From the NCBI GenBank assembly GCA_029071325.1, contig JAIEAP010000042.1:1-64000 (forward strand): a stretch of DNA of 64,000 nucleotides, in the 5' to 3' direction. Position 1 is the first letter of the stretch. Each line of letters opens with the position of its first letter. Shown in pieces: positions 50,297 through 59,464 of this stretch. The notes beneath the pieces are model-generated. The model was not told the origin of the DNA, did not search any database, and saw nothing but the letters and a program-made list of their open reading frames with translations. Source of the DNA: Lachnospiraceae bacterium. GTDB lineage: Bacteria > Bacillota > Clostridia > Lachnospirales > Lachnospiraceae. The position numbers and the translations under genes were made by a program.

Positions 50297-50674
50297 TTAG
50301 CTCCTTTCAAAATGGTTCATTAAAATTTTCTCGATCTGCTCTACATTCAAAGGTTTCTGGACAAAATCCTTAGCACCTGCCTCTATGGCATTGCGAAGCT
50401 GTCCCTGAGTACCCACTGAGGATACGATGATGATAACAGCATTGGGATCTACCTCTATAATTTCTTTGACAGCAGCAATTCCGTCTTTAATCGGCATAAC
50501 AATATCTAGGAATACGACATCCGGCTTCTCGGCTTTGAACATGTCAATGGCCTCCTGCCCATTCTTAGCTTCTACAAAAGTAGAACCGCCAAACTGGGCG
50601 ATGACATCTTTCAACTGCTTTCTTGCAAGGGCTGAGTCGTCGCCGATTAGAATTTTTGCTTCGTCTAATTTCAT
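50297..50674 (-). CDS. Stand-alone response regulator
   Basis: AKILIGDDSALARKQLKDVIAQFG...DVVFLDIVMPIKDGIAAVKEI...IVSSVGTQGQLRNAIEAGAKDFVQKPLNVEQI. Confidence 0.92.
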   Translation of the reverse strand: MKLDEAKILIGDDSALARKQLKDVIAQFGGSTFVEAKNGQEAIDMFKAEKPDVVFLDIVMPIKDGIAAVKEIIEVDPNAVIIIVSSVGTQGQLRNAIEAGAKDFVQKPLNVEQIEKILMNHFERS

Positions 50675-50799
50675 AGTATAATCCCTCCAAAATGTATTTG
50701 AATTGTAAAATATACTAATATTCTACAATAACTATAAAAAAGTTTCAATGAAAAGTTTCGAGAATTTTTGTCAGTTTTGTTATTTATTCACAGTTATGA

Positions 50800-52164
50800 T
50801 CAGCGTTCATCCATGGGCAGATAGGAGCGGCGTTCGCAGATATTGCGGTAAGCAGGACGCATGATCTTACCGTTGTGGGACAGCTCCTCCAGCCGGTGGG
50901 CGCTCCATCCGGCAATTCTGGCAATGGCAAAGATCGGTGTATACAGTTCCAGCGGAAGTCCCAGCATATCGTATACAAAGCCGCTGAAGAAGTCTACGTT
51001 GGGGCTGACGCCTTTGTAGATTTTACGCTCCCTGGCGATGATCTTGGGGGCAAGGCGTTCCACCAGGGCATAGAGTGCAAATTCTTTCTCATACCCTTTT
51101 TCCTCAGACAGACGTTCCACAAAGCTGCGGAAAATAACAGCACGAGGGTCAGACAACGAATATACGGCGTGCCCCATACCGTAAATAAGCCCTGCATGGT
51201 CAAATGCCTCTTTGTGGAGCAGAGCCGTCAGATAATTGCCTACCTCCTCTTCGTCCGTCCAGTCCTTTAATGTAGCCTTCATATCCTGGAACATTTTTAC
51301 AACTTTAATATTGGCGCCTCCGTGTTTGGGTCCTTTCAGAGAACCTAAGGATGCCGCGATCACAGAATAGGTATCGGTTCCGGAAGAGGATACCAGATGA
51401 TTGGTGAAGGTTGAGTTGTTGCCGCCTCCGTGTTCCATATGTAAGATCAGGGCAATATCCAGAAGCTTTGCCTCCAGAGGGGTATAACTGCTGTCAGGCC
51501 GTAGAATATGCAGGATCGTCTCAGCGGTGGATAATTCCGCCGGCGGTGTGTGGATGAACAGGCTGGCGCCATCATGATAATGGCGGTATGCCTGATAGCC
51601 ATATACCGATAACAGCGGAAACAGGCTGATGAGCTGGAGGCACTGGCGCAGTACATTGGGCAGTGAGATGTCATCTGCCTTGTCATCATAGGAGTACAGC
51701 GTCAAAACGCTCCTTGCCAGAGTGTTCATCATATCCTTGCTGGGGGCTTTCATAATAATGTCGCGCACGAAGCTGGTGGGCAGACTGCGGTAGTCAGATA
51801 ACAGGGCAGAGAACTGACTCAGCTGATCGTGAGTGGGAAGTTCGCCAAATAAGAGCAGATATGTACATTCCTCAAAACCGAAGTGGCTGTCAGGCTTGAG
51901 ACCGCGGACCAGATCCTGTACATTGTAGCCACGGTAGAAGAGCTCGCCTTCGGCAGGTACGCTCTCTCCGTTGACAACTTTGGTGGAACAGATCTCGGAA
52001 ATATTGGTCAGACCTACCAGAACACCTTTGCCGTTCACGTCTCGCAACCCGCGCTTGACATCATATTTTACATATAAATCAGACGGGATCACGGAGGAGC
52101 TATAACTTCGTTTTGCCAGCTCCACGATCTCAGGGGTGATTTCAGAAAACATGTTATTGGTCAT
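50800..52164 (-). CDS. Citrate synthase
   Basis: Start at 52164 after AGGAGAGTTTT on minus strand; MEHGGGNNSTFTNHLVSSSGTDTYSVIAASLGSLKGPKHGGANIKV, GMGHAVYSLSDPRA. Confidence 0.92.
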   Translation of the reverse strand: MTNNMFSEITPEIVELAKRSYSSSVIPSDLYVKYDVKRGLRDVNGKGVLVGLTNISEICSTKVVNGESVPAEGELFYRGYNVQDLVRGLKPDSHFGFEECTYLLLFGELPTHDQLSQFSALLSDYRSLPTSFVRDIIMKAPSKDMMNTLARSVLTLYSYDDKADDISLPNVLRQCLQLISLFPLLSVYGYQAYRHYHDGASLFIHTPPAELSTAETILHILRPDSSYTPLEAKLLDIALILHMEHGGGNNSTFTNHLVSSSGTDTYSVIAASLGSLKGPKHGGANIKVVKMFQDMKATLKDWTDEEEVGNYLTALLHKEAFDHAGLIYGMGHAVYSLSDPRAVIFRSFVERLSEEKGYEKEFALYALVERLAPKIIARERKIYKGVSPNVDFFSGFVYDMLGLPLELYTPIFAIARIAGWSAHRLEELSHNGKIMRPAYRNICERRSYLPMDER

Positions 52165-52418
52165 AAAACTCTCCTTTTCTTGCAATATAAATCTATGTTA
52201 CCATACCTAAAGGAGGTAAAACAAGAACAATTGGTAGATTTCAACAAAAATTTAAGATTTATTTATACAAATTTTATATTTACAAAAGAGGCAGAAACGG
52301 GTAAAACAGGCTGGATTCCTGCTGCGGGATATACTAAAATAGAACTGTTCAGAGCAGTTACATACAATATATGCATTGCAAAAGCTTACAAGAATATGGA
52401 CAAAGGAAGTGTGACAGA

Positions 52419-53066
52419 ATGAAAAAGGAAACGATTTATGGGTATGTGGATCATACTGCATTAAAACCCACGACTACATGGGAGGAAATTGAAAAGCTGT
52501 GCCGGGAGGCGCTGAAATACAAAACGGCGTCTGTGTGTATTCCCAGCTGTTATGTGAAGCGTGCGAAGGAATCCTTTGGGGATGCGCTTACCGTGTGTAC
52601 GGTAGTCGGTTTCCCGCTGGGTTATTGCAGCATGGAGGCGAAGGTGCAGGAGACGAGGCAGGCACTGGCGGATGGGGCAGATGAGATCGATATGGTGATC
52701 AATATCACGGATGTTAAGAATGGCAGTTATCAGCAGGTGGAGCGGGAAATCGCGGCGCTGAAAGAACTGACGGGGGATAAGATACTCAAGGTCATTATTG
52801 AGACCTGTTATCTCACCCGGGAGGAAAAAATTGCCATGTGCCATGCAGTGACAGAGGCCGGAGCGGATTTTATCAAGACTTCCACCGGTTTTGGAACGGG
52901 AGGCGCTTCTATGGAGGATGTGATCCTGATGAGAGAGCACATCGGACCTGGCGTGCGCATCAAGGCGGCGGGAGGCATCCGCACAAGAGAGGATATGGAA
53001 GCTTATATCGAAGCAGGCTGTGCAAGACTTGGAACAAGCGCGGCAGTGGATATATTGGAGGGATGA
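52419..53066 (+). CDS. deoC: Deoxyribose-phosphate aldolase
   Basis: Start at ATG 52419; YVDHTALKPTTTWEEIEKLC, VCTVVGFPLGYCSMEAK, LKVIIETCYLT, DFIKTSTGFGTGGASMEDV, IKAAGGIRT. Confidence 0.95.
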   Translation: MKKETIYGYVDHTALKPTTTWEEIEKLCREALKYKTASVCIPSCYVKRAKESFGDALTVCTVVGFPLGYCSMEAKVQETRQALADGADEIDMVINITDVKNGSYQQVEREIAALKELTGDKILKVIIETCYLTREEKIAMCHAVTEAGADFIKTSTGFGTGGASMEDVILMREHIGPGVRIKAAGGIRTREDMEAYIEAGCARLGTSAAVDILEG

Positions 53067-53073
53067 ACGGCAG

Positions 53074-53496
53074 ATGACAGATATGGAATTGCTGGCAAGA
53101 GCCAAAGAGGCAAAAAACTTTTCTTACGCACCGTATTCCGGTTTTCATGTGGGCGCGGCGCTGCTGTGTGAGGACGGAAGCGTCTATACCGGCTGTAATA
53201 TAGAGAATGCAGCGTACAGCCCCACCAACTGCGCAGAGCGAACGGCGCTTTTTAAAGCGGTATCCGAAGGGAAACGCGGGTTTGCTGCCATAGCGGTGGT
53301 GGGAGACCGGGGGGAGCGCGTGACGCCCTGCGGTGTGTGCAGGCAGGCGCTGGCGGAATTCGTGGAGCCGGACCGGTTTCGGATCGTGATGGAGGACGGC
53401 AGAGGAGGCGCGTGGTCTGCGTATCTGAAAGAATTGCTTCCGTATGCGTTCACACCGGACAATTTGAAAAGCGTATCTGCTACAAAAAAAGATTGA
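53074..53496 (+). CDS. cdd: Cytidine deaminase
   Basis: Start at ATG 53074; FSYAPYSGFHVGAALL, GCNIENAAYSPTNCAERTALFKAVSEG, PCGVCRQALAEF. Confidence 0.95.
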   Translation: MTDMELLARAKEAKNFSYAPYSGFHVGAALLCEDGSVYTGCNIENAAYSPTNCAERTALFKAVSEGKRGFAAIAVVGDRGERVTPCGVCRQALAEFVEPDRFRIVMEDGRGGAWSAYLKELLPYAFTPDNLKSVSATKKD

Positions 53497-53520
53497 CAAA
53501 AAAATAACATAGTGTATATT
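53493..53520 (+). promoter_or_regulatory. Sigma-A-like promoter upstream of pckA
   Basis: TTGACA (53493-53498), 16 nt, TATATT (53515-53520). Confidence 0.6.
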
Positions 53521-53582
53521 GATAGTTAGTGTATTTTTAAAGGTACAATGTAATTTGCATATAGGTATGAAGGAGGAAAAGA

Positions 53583-55298
53583 ATGGCAACAAAAGCATAT
53601 TACCCAATCAATGAGATTGGCGCGGGCAAGGTTGGATTTTCCAAGACCCGTTCCATCATCGAAGCGCCTTTTTATGGCAACAATGTAGTAAAGGTCAATA
53701 CATTAAGAGAGGCTTATGAGCTGGCAAAGAATTCACCGGGAACCGTTGTGACCGATATGCCCATTAAGGATGCAGAGACCTTTGGTCTCGACAAGGACGC
53801 AAAGGTTCTTCTGTTTAACGACGGAGCAGTGACCGGACGTTATGCCGCTGCACGCCGCATCAAGGGCGAGCCGGGCGTTGATGATGCAAAGCTGGACAAG
53901 GTAGTGATGGACGCGGTCTATGAGACACGCTGGAAGACCATGTACCATGCAGAGTGTTTTATCGGTCTTGATCCTGAGTTCATGGTGAAGGCTCATCTTC
54001 TGATTCCGGAAGGAGAGGAAAATATTCTCTATAACTGGATGTTGAATTTCCAGTATATGTCAGATGAGTATGTGAAGATGTACAGAGGCTCCAAGCTCAT
54101 CGGAGACGGCAGTGAGCCGGATATCTATATCTTCTCTGATCCCCAGTGGGTACCGGGCAATCGCCCTGATGTGGATTATAGCTGCTTAAGCGATCCTTTG
54201 ACACTGTGCTATTTTGATACCGATCAGAACTGTGCGGCAATTCTCGGCATGAGATACTTCGGAGAGCATAAGAAGGGTACTCTGACTATGGCATGGGCTC
54301 TGGCAAACCGTAATGGTTATGCGTCCTGCCACGGCGGACAGAAGGAGTATACGCTGGATGATGGTTCCAAGTTCGTAGCATCCGTATACGGACTGTCAGG
54401 ATCCGGTAAATCCACTCTGACCCATGCAAAGCATGGCGGAAAATATCCTGCTATTAAGGTACTTCATGATGACGCTTTCATCATCAATACAGATACCTGT
54501 GCATCCATCGCACTGGAGCCTACTTATTTTGATAAGACAGCAGATTACCCCACCGGATGCCCGGACAATGAATATCTGTTATCTGCACAGAACTGCTCCT
54601 GTACTATGGACAGCGAAGGCAAGATTCAGCTTGTGACCGAGGATATCAGAAACGGCAACGGCCGCGCCATCAAGTCAAAACTGTGGTCGCCGAACCGTGT
54701 AGATAAGATCGATGCACCGGTAAATGCAATCTTCTGGATCATGAAAGATCCTACCATTCCACCGGTAGTGAAGTTAAAGGGAGCAGCGCTTGCATCTGTT
54801 ATGGGAGCAACCCTTGCAACCAAGACATCCACCGCAGAGCGTGTGGCAGCAGGAACTGACTTGAATGCACTGCGTATTGTTCCTTATGCAAATCCGTTCC
54901 GTACCTATCCGCTGGTAAACGATTATGACAAGTTTAAGAAGCTGGTGGAAGAGAAGAACGTGGCATGCTATATCGTCAACACCGGTGACTTCATGGGAAC
55001 CAAGTGTAAGCCTGCGGATACGCTGGGAATCCTTGAGACCATCGTGGAAGGCAAAGCGAACTTCGAAAAGTGGGGTCCTTTCGAGGATATCGAGATCATG
55101 TATGACTGGTCCGGAAAAACGGCAGACTTCCGTCCGAACCTTGAGGATAAGGATTATGTTGCAGCGTTAAAGAGCGCAATGCAGAACCGTGTGGATGCAG
55201 TGGAAGGCTTCGCGACCAAGAAGGAAGGCTATGACAAGCTTCCGGATGAGGCTCTTGCTGCATTAAACAAGATCGTAGACGAGGCTGCAAGCCTGTAA
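53583..55298 (+). CDS. pckA: Phosphoenolpyruvate carboxykinase (ATP-type)
   Basis: MRYFGEHKKGTLTMAWALANRNGYASCHGGQKEY, VYGLSGSGKSTLTHAKHGG, HDDAFIIN. Confidence 0.93.
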   Translation: MATKAYYPINEIGAGKVGFSKTRSIIEAPFYGNNVVKVNTLREAYELAKNSPGTVVTDMPIKDAETFGLDKDAKVLLFNDGAVTGRYAAARRIKGEPGVDDAKLDKVVMDAVYETRWKTMYHAECFIGLDPEFMVKAHLLIPEGEENILYNWMLNFQYMSDEYVKMYRGSKLIGDGSEPDIYIFSDPQWVPGNRPDVDYSCLSDPLTLCYFDTDQNCAAILGMRYFGEHKKGTLTMAWALANRNGYASCHGGQKEYTLDDGSKFVASVYGLSGSGKSTLTHAKHGGKYPAIKVLHDDAFIINTDTCASIALEPTYFDKTADYPTGCPDNEYLLSAQNCSCTMDSEGKIQLVTEDIRNGNGRAIKSKLWSPNRVDKIDAPVNAIFWIMKDPTIPPVVKLKGAALASVMGATLATKTSTAERVAAGTDLNALRIVPYANPFRTYPLVNDYDKFKKLVEEKNVACYIVNTGDFMGTKCKPADTLGILETIVEGKANFEKWGPFEDIEIMYDWSGKTADFRPNLEDKDYVAALKSAMQNRVDAVEGFATKKEGYDKLPDEALAALNKIVDEAASL

Positions 55299-55321
55299 TT
55301 TGGAGACGATAGCTTAGATTT

Positions 55322-55514
55322 CGTTCCTATTCACAGTCCTCCACTCACATGCGCAAAATCAGCCGGCAAGCCGTCTGTTGCTGCTGCGCAGCGTTACATT
55401 TTACTTATGTGGTGGAGTGACTGATTACAGTCACATAAGAAGTAACATCCAGCATCCTGCAAGCAAGCTTGATGATGCTGTTTGTTACTTCTTATGCAAC
55501 TGTGAATAGTAACG
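55322..55514. repeat. MITE-like element with 16-17 bp terminal inverted repeats
   Basis: Left end CGTTCCTATTCACAGT; right end AACTGTGAATAGTAACG; internal long hairpin CATAAGAAGTAACatccagcatc...gatgctgtttGTTACTTCTTATG. Confidence 0.75.
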
Positions 55515-55544
55515 CTGTTTCCAGAATGTGTCTCGAATTTAACG

Positions 55545-55573
55545 TTGAAAAAACACACATATTAGAGTATAAT
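55545..55573 (+). promoter_or_regulatory. Near-consensus sigma-A promoter for the 6S-like RNA
   Basis: TTGAAA (55545-55550), 17 nt, TATAAT (55568-55573). Confidence 0.8.
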
Positions 55574-55579
55574 GAATGT

Positions 55580-55780
55580 ATCGTAAAGCAAGGGCAGCCT
55601 GGGGTGTTCGATACTCCTGTTATTTTGAACCTACATTTACTTTTATGGGATTCCTATATTTCCAATTGGATGTCAGGCCTCCGTTTTGCAGTGGAAGGCA
55701 GAAGATTGGGTGCGGATACCCACCTAGCTTTGCTAGGAGTCAAAATACAGGAACCGGCATTTTGGGTCTTTGCAAAAGAA
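55580..55780 (+). ncRNA. ssrS: 6S RNA (SsrS), probable; ends approximate
   Basis: Starts just after the TATAAT box; 6S-like GGGTGTTCGATACTCC and TTTTGAACCTACATTTACTTTTATGGGATTCCTATATTTCC; closing stem GTAAAG (55583-55588) with CTTTGC (55768-55773); bubble/hairpin text AGGCCTCCGTTTTGCAGTGGAAGGCAGAAG and CCTAGCTTTGCTAGG. Family call from memory; no covariance search run. Confidence 0.68.
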
Positions 55781-55920
55781 GAGTTTGACAAAAGTACAAC
55801 CGAGTATACGATGTACAGAAGATGTCTTTTATACAAAAGATATCATACGGCACAAAAGAGTGACGAGGTACAAAAGATATGCAGAGTACCTAAGAGAAGA
55901 ACTTATACGATACAAAAGAA
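55773..55920 (+). repeat. Short-period (about 18 nt) ACAAAAGA-type direct repeats downstream of the 6S-like RNA
   Basis: caaaag-type cores at about 55773, 55789, 55816 (cagaag), 55834, 55853, 55871, 55889 (cctaag), 55913. Confidence 0.7.
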
Positions 55921-55921
55921 G

Positions 55922-55953
55922 AGAAGCTGCTTGTTTAAGCAGCTTCTTTTTAC
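55922..55953 (+). terminator. Intrinsic terminator after the repeat tract
   Basis: AGAAGCTGCTT-gttt-AAGCAGCTTCTTTTT. Confidence 0.85.
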
Positions 55954-55978
55954 TGGTGCGTCAGGAGGGCATGACCCA

Positions 55979-58234
55979 ATGGGAAAGAGACAGATCAGGG
56001 AGAATAATATGGGACAGAAACGCAACAAACGCAGCATAGGAAGCCGCCGTAATTTCTATGTGTTGGCAGGTATATTGATACTGGGTGCTGCACTTGCTCT
56101 TGTGCTGACGAGAACAGGAGATTCACGCATCATGTACAGTGATGACTGTGTATGGCGGCAGGAGGTGCCGTCCATGATGCAATTTACATATTATGACATA
56201 GCGGAATGGGAGGAAAAGCTGCCGGACAGCGGTAAGCTGAAAAACAGCGATGTGGCGGAGCTGCTGCAGCAACTTCATTTGGAAGAATACATTTCTGCCC
56301 CGGATGACCGCGGAAATATCAGCAGGGCGGAATGGTTTGCCATATATGAACAGATCGTCAGCATTCTGGATGACCGGGAAACTGTCCGGCGGAGCCATGT
56401 GCTGCTCCTGTCATGGGAGGAGGGGGCGGTGGTGACCAATGAAGGTTCATTGTCGGTGTCAGAGTTCTTCGCAGGGCAGAAAGAGAAGTATCTGGAACCC
56501 ATGCATACATATGAATTATATATACAGGAGGACAGATTGCTTGGGATCGTAAGCCGGGACAGTGAAGAGGTGGTTATACCAAACGGATATATTACGTCCA
56601 GCGGTGACGGAGAACTGCGTTTCTTAAGTGGAAATCAGATTCTTGCCATCCCGGCGGACATACAGGAGGATCTTGCCGGTGTGGTGGCGGATATTTCCGT
56701 ACAGAAGGGCAGCGTTACCAGAATCGGTAAGAAGGAGGAAAAGATTACCGGAAAACTTCTGTCTGTTTCTGATAGCCATATGGAGATTGCAGGATATGGA
56801 CAAGTGGCGCTGGACCCGGCGCTAAAGCTGTATTCGCTTCAGGGAGAAGTGAGGGAGGCTTCCATGGATCAGTTGATCTTAGAAAACATGGATATTACCT
56901 TTGTGGTGGCAGAGGGACAGGTCAGCGCGATACTCTTAGAGCAGTCGGCGGTTATGGAGAATATTCGTGTGCTTCTGCTAAGTGACGGCAGCATTTTCCG
57001 AAGTGATGTGAGCATCACATCGGATGTTCCTCTTGTGGTAGAGCATCACCAGAATGCCGAGACGCTTGGGGCAAATACGATCATAACCGCATCTGCAATG
57101 CCGGATGCTTTCCAGGAATCCTGGCTTGCCGTGCGTCCGGCGGAGGGAGATGCGCCGTTGTATCTTTCGGATGCCCAGGGGAACAGGATATCGTTGGGTT
57201 ATAGCGGAACGCTGGAGGTACGTCAGTATCCGGAAGGATTTGCGGTGGTAAACGTGGTGGATCTGGAAACCTATGTAAAAGGCGTGCTTACCAGTGAGGT
57301 TCCTTCGGACTTCGGGTTTGAGGCGTTGTGTGCCCAGGCGGTCTGTGCCAGGAGTTATGGGTATAAGCAGTTGGCAGGCAGCGGATATTCACAGTATGGC
57401 GCACATGTGGATGACAGTGTGAATTATCAGGTATATAATAAGCAAGAGCCCAGTGAACAGGCGCTGCAGGCGGCAGATGCGACGAAAGGCGAGGTGCTGT
57501 CTTTTCAGGGAGAGATCATAGAGACCTATTACTATTCCACCTCCTTTGGCCATACCGGTGATTATCAGGCGTGGAATCTGGAACCCGGTGCTTATGGGTA
57601 TCTTGTGGGAGACTGGCTGCGAAGCACACCGGCAGAGGTGGATCTGTCGGATGAAGCGTCTTTTGCGGCCTACATACAGCAGCCTGACCCCGAGTGTTAT
57701 GAGCAGAACATCCGGTATTTTCGCTGGAATACCGTATTACATCCACAGGACGTACAGGATCAGCTCCTGCAGACTATCCGGTCACGAAAAAAGATTCAGC
57801 CGGATGCCATTCATTATTACAGCAAAGATCTGACACAGGAGCTTGACAGTCCCTCAGGGCTGGGGACTTTGGAAAATATTGCAGTGGGTGCACGAAACGC
57901 TTCCGGTGTGATCCTGGAACTGCAGATGTGGTATGAGAACGGAATGGTACAGGTCACGTCTGAATACAATATAAGAGCTATTCTCGGAACGGCTGCATCG
58001 GATGTGAATTATCAGGATGGGAGCAGTGGTTCTGTAACCTTGCTGCCAAGTGCTTACATTAGTATAACGAAGCTGGAAGATGGGAATTATCAGGTATATG
58101 GCGGCGGATATGGGCACGGGATCGGAATGAGCCAGAACGGAGCCAATCAGCTGGCGGGACAGGGCTGGAAATACAGGGACATTTTGAACTTTTTCTATCG
58201 CGGCACGGAAATTAGTTCTTGTCTTTTGGAGTAG
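55979..58234 (+). CDS. SpoIID/LytB domain protein with N-terminal TM anchor
   Basis: Computed ORF begins at 55469, but that part covers the repeat and 6S region; start placed at ATG 55979 (or 56009). VVNVVDLETYVKGVLTSEVPSDFGFEALCAQAVCARSYGYKQL, GGYGHGIGMSQNGANQLAGQGWKYRDILNFFYRGTEIS. Confidence 0.85.
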   Translation: MGKRQIRENNMGQKRNKRSIGSRRNFYVLAGILILGAALALVLTRTGDSRIMYSDDCVWRQEVPSMMQFTYYDIAEWEEKLPDSGKLKNSDVAELLQQLHLEEYISAPDDRGNISRAEWFAIYEQIVSILDDRETVRRSHVLLLSWEEGAVVTNEGSLSVSEFFAGQKEKYLEPMHTYELYIQEDRLLGIVSRDSEEVVIPNGYITSSGDGELRFLSGNQILAIPADIQEDLAGVVADISVQKGSVTRIGKKEEKITGKLLSVSDSHMEIAGYGQVALDPALKLYSLQGEVREASMDQLILENMDITFVVAEGQVSAILLEQSAVMENIRVLLLSDGSIFRSDVSITSDVPLVVEHHQNAETLGANTIITASAMPDAFQESWLAVRPAEGDAPLYLSDAQGNRISLGYSGTLEVRQYPEGFAVVNVVDLETYVKGVLTSEVPSDFGFEALCAQAVCARSYGYKQLAGSGYSQYGAHVDDSVNYQVYNKQEPSEQALQAADATKGEVLSFQGEIIETYYYSTSFGHTGDYQAWNLEPGAYGYLVGDWLRSTPAEVDLSDEASFAAYIQQPDPECYEQNIRYFRWNTVLHPQDVQDQLLQTIRSRKKIQPDAIHYYSKDLTQELDSPSGLGTLENIAVGARNASGVILELQMWYENGMVQVTSEYNIRAILGTAASDVNYQDGSSGSVTLLPSAYISITKLEDGNYQVYGGGYGHGIGMSQNGANQLAGQGWKYRDILNFFYRGTEISSCLLE

Positions 58235-58293
58235 AATAGGGTACGCTGAAACAATCAGCAGACGCATGATCTATATAAGGAGGTGACAGCAGC

Positions 58294-59115
58294 ATGATCG
58301 GTCCCATGATCAGAGGAGTCATAGATTTTCTGGATAAATGCAAGCATGACAGAATCAATGCTTTTGCAGCACAGGCGGCATTTTTCATGCTGCTGTCAGC
58401 AATTCCGATGCTCATGGTTTTTGCTGCACTTCTGCAATATACGCCGGTCACGGAAGGCGTTGTCTTGGATATCGTGCGAAAGAGTGTGCCGGAATATATC
58501 GCCCCGGTTCTGGTCTATGTCATCAATGAGGTTTACACGAAATCCTTTGGGATATTGTCTGCGGCGGCAGTCGCCGCGCTGTGGTCTGCCTCCAAGGGCG
58601 TCCATTATCTGGCAGAGGGGCTGAACGCGGTAAATAGTATTGAGGAGAGCAGGAACTGGTTTGTCCTGCGGTTCTGGGCGGTAATCTATACGGTAGTGTT
58701 TGTGGTGGCAATTTCCCTGATGCTGGTTCTGGTGGTATTCGGTAAGTCGATCCACTCGTTTTTCGGCACAAAGGTGCCGTGGCTGGGAAATATCATCAGC
58801 ACGGTATTACAGATGCGGGGACTTTTGATGCTGGGTATATTGATCATTTTATTTACAGTCATTTACAAATATATACCAAACTGCAGGCAGAGCTTCCGGT
58901 CACAGGTTCCGGGAGCGCTTATGTGTGCAGTTGCATGGTATGGCCTTTCTTTTGGCATCTCTATCTATGTGGATTATTTCAACGGCTTTTCCATGTATGG
59001 AAGCCTGACCACCATCGTGCTTGTGATGCTGCTGATGTATTTCTGCATGTATATTCTGCTTATGTGTGCAGAATTCAACGTGGTGTTTGAGGGCTTTCAG
59101 AAAAAACCAAGGTAA
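58294..59115 (+). CDS. YihY/virulence factor BrkB family membrane protein
   Basis: AFAAQAAFFMLLSAIPMLMVFAALLQY, LWSASKGVHYLAEGLNAVNSIEESRNWFVLR, PNCRQSFRSQVPGALMCAVAW. Confidence 0.9.
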   Translation: MIGPMIRGVIDFLDKCKHDRINAFAAQAAFFMLLSAIPMLMVFAALLQYTPVTEGVVLDIVRKSVPEYIAPVLVYVINEVYTKSFGILSAAAVAALWSASKGVHYLAEGLNAVNSIEESRNWFVLRFWAVIYTVVFVVAISLMLVLVVFGKSIHSFFGTKVPWLGNIISTVLQMRGLLMLGILIILFTVIYKYIPNCRQSFRSQVPGALMCAVAWYGLSFGISIYVDYFNGFSMYGSLTTIVLVMLLMYFCMYILLMCAEFNVVFEGFQKKPR

Positions 59116-59184
59116 TCGCTTGAAGTTTTGAAAGGTTTGTGATAAGATAGCACATAGCAATATGGTAGAAATGCTTGGAAGGTG

Positions 59185-59403
59185 CACAAGTAGGCGTTCA
59201 TACTTTTTTCAGAGAGAGGGGATCACTGGCTGGAAGTTCCCTTAAGGTAAGGTGAAGGCTGAATTTCACACCGGAGCAGCGCGGGTGAAGCAACAGTAGT
59301 CCGTGACGTGTATACGCGTTAAGTAGAGAGAGTCTGAGTATTCAGGAATCAGGGTGGTACCGCGGAGCAGCTTCGTCCCTTTGGGATAGGCGCTCTTTTT
59401 TTA
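59185..59403 (+). promoter_or_regulatory. T-box leader (Phe specifier) upstream of pheST
   Basis: T-box core GGGTGGTACCGCG near 59352, terminator ending ggcgctcttttttt, candidate specifier TTC at 59265-59267 in gaatTTCACaccgg; 5' boundary approximate. Confidence 0.9.
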
Positions 59404-59464
59404 TGCGCGAAAGAAAGTCCGATGGATTTTGGAGCGTATATTTTTGTTGGAGAGGAGAACAAGG

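Noticed and set aside
52180-52422. 80-aa ORF between citrate synthase and deoC
   Set aside because: AT-rich, no recognisable domain, overlaps promoter-like intergenic sequence and the deoC start region.
55469-55978. N-terminal extension of the SpoIID-like ORF (about 170 codons)
   Set aside because: Overlaps the MITE-like element, the 6S-like RNA, the periodic repeats and an intrinsic terminator; an SD-preceded ATG is available at 55979.
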